The notes under the pieces: model-generated
Told to the model about the DNA's origin: nothing
The model's database searches: none
Seen by the model: the letters and a program-made list of their open reading frames with translations, nothing else
Assembly: GCA_001939145.1 (NCBI GenBank)
Contig: LSRX01000065.1
Coordinates: forward strand, 784,527 to 848,526
Length of the DNA stretch: 64,000 bases
Direction: 5' to 3'
Origin: Symbiodinium microadriaticum
Taxonomy: Eukaryota > Sar > Dinophyceae > Suessiales > Symbiodiniaceae
Made by a program: the position numbers and the translations under genes
In this document: positions 63,296 through 64,000 of the stretch, in pieces
How positions within the stretch are numbered: the stretch's first letter is position 1
Layout of the letters: each line of letters begins with the position of its first letter

Positions 63296-63780
63296 CCTAT
63301 AACCCTAAACCCTAAATCCTAAACCCATAAACCCAAAACCCTAAATCCTATAAGCCCTACATCCTAAACCCTAAACCCCAAAAGCCCCAGCCCGCCGCAG
63401 ACGCCCTCCTTTGGAGAGCGAGCGCGGCAGCGGCTTGGGCAGCGCTGGGCAGCGCCTTTCGGCTGCTTTTTTTTTATAAGGCTTATAGGCTAGGTTCCCG
63501 GGCTTTAGGGTTAAGGGTTTAAGGGTTTAGGGTTTATAAGGCTTATAGGTTTTAGGGTTCCTTTAAAGGGATCTATAGGGTTTATAGGGTTTGGGCTTTA
63601 GGGATTGGGGTTTGGGTTTCAGGGTTTAGGGCTTATAGGGTTTATAGGGCTTATAGGGTTTAGAGGGCTTATAGGGTTTATTATAAGGCTTATAGGTTTC
63701 AGGGTTCCTTTAAATGGTTCTATAGGGGTTTAGGGTACCTGAAAGGGATCTACAAGGGTTCTGTGAGGGACCTATAAGGA
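63296..63780. repeat. CCCTAAA then TTTAGGG tracts with TATAGGG variants
   Basis: CCCTAAA (63296-63385), a GC-rich patch, then TTTAGGG and GCTTATAGGGTTTATAGGG units (63505-63740). A family G fragment (GTAGTACCCTTTTGCCC) follows at 63801. Confidence 0.85.
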
Positions 63781-63869
63781 TTATTGCAACTAGGTTCCCC
63801 AGTAGTACCCTTTTGCCCTTTTTTTCCCGAAAGCTTCAGCGAAGGGTTCTTCGTCAAATTGCGTCGCCC

Positions 63870-63980
63870 ATACAACACAGCATAACACAACACAACATCA
63901 CACCACAGCAAGACACACCCCAGCAAGACCCACCACAGCACCACACACCACAGCAAGACATACACCGCAGCAAGACGCCA
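63870..63980. repeat. Degenerate CACAGCAAGACAC simple repeat
   Basis: Repeats of ACACAACACAACATCACACC type, followed by CACCACAGCAAGACA units. Frames through it are low-complexity and not treated as genes. Confidence 0.85.
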
Positions 63981-64000
63981 CACCTCCAGACCGGCTTATA

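Noticed and set aside
1..64000. tRNA, rRNA and snRNA genes
   Set aside because: No cloverleaf with matching B-box, rRNA core or U-RNA signature was noticed by eye; a covariance-model search would be needed to exclude them.

Overview
The window looks like nuclear DNA of a dinoflagellate, probably a symbiodiniacean or a relative. This is inferred from four things: plant-type telomere motif (TTTAGGG/CCCTAAA) scattered through almost every non-coding stretch; genes cut into many short exons that only join across AG-ending introns; exon families I associate with dinoflagellates (a 'LEFFAG' SAM-fold-like protein, a 620-residue intronless protein with a CPYC motif); and a LINE whose 5' end looks like spliced-leader remnants. 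No bacterial, organellar or viral signature was seen.

Layout. 1-4.5 kb: a multi-exon plus-strand gene of unknown function, cut by the window edge. 4.7-6.67 kb: telomere-like repeats and one foldback element. 6.67-14.96 kb: a complete LINE-type retrotransposon (coiled-coil ORF1, apurinic-type endonuclease, YMDD reverse transcriptase, then two extra ORFs), with a poly(A) tail and a 12-bp target duplication made of telomere-like sequence. 15-18.7 kb: repeats and a small plus-strand exon pair. 18.7-43.2 kb: mostly minus-strand exons, read as a run of genes (620-residue intronless protein; two lysine-rich exons; a gene ending at 23.87 kb; a KQQ/ELEQP-repeat protein; a 30.6-31.1 kb gene; the LEFFAG gene; an AT-hook-like basic protein; two unknowns). 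Tandem arrays of about 184, 255, 160, 120 and 100 bp lie between or inside them. 46-62.5 kb: mostly plus-strand single exons in a sea of telomere-like repeat, with six or more families of short foldback (MITE-like) elements.

The most interesting reading is that some foldback elements act as introns. One 112-bp element with a TA target duplication sits inside a coding exon at 62.2 kb. Its own inverted ends supply a GT donor and an AG acceptor; splicing them would leave 9 nt and keep the frame open for about 50 more codons. A second family sits at 53.9-54.0 kb, where it makes up nearly the whole of a GT-AG intron joining two minus-strand exons in phase. This resembles the introner elements known from other protists, including dinoflagellates.

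Limits: splice sites were read by eye, so exon ends are approximate and gene groupings are inferences. Some listed exons may be pseudogene remains. Names are family-level only.
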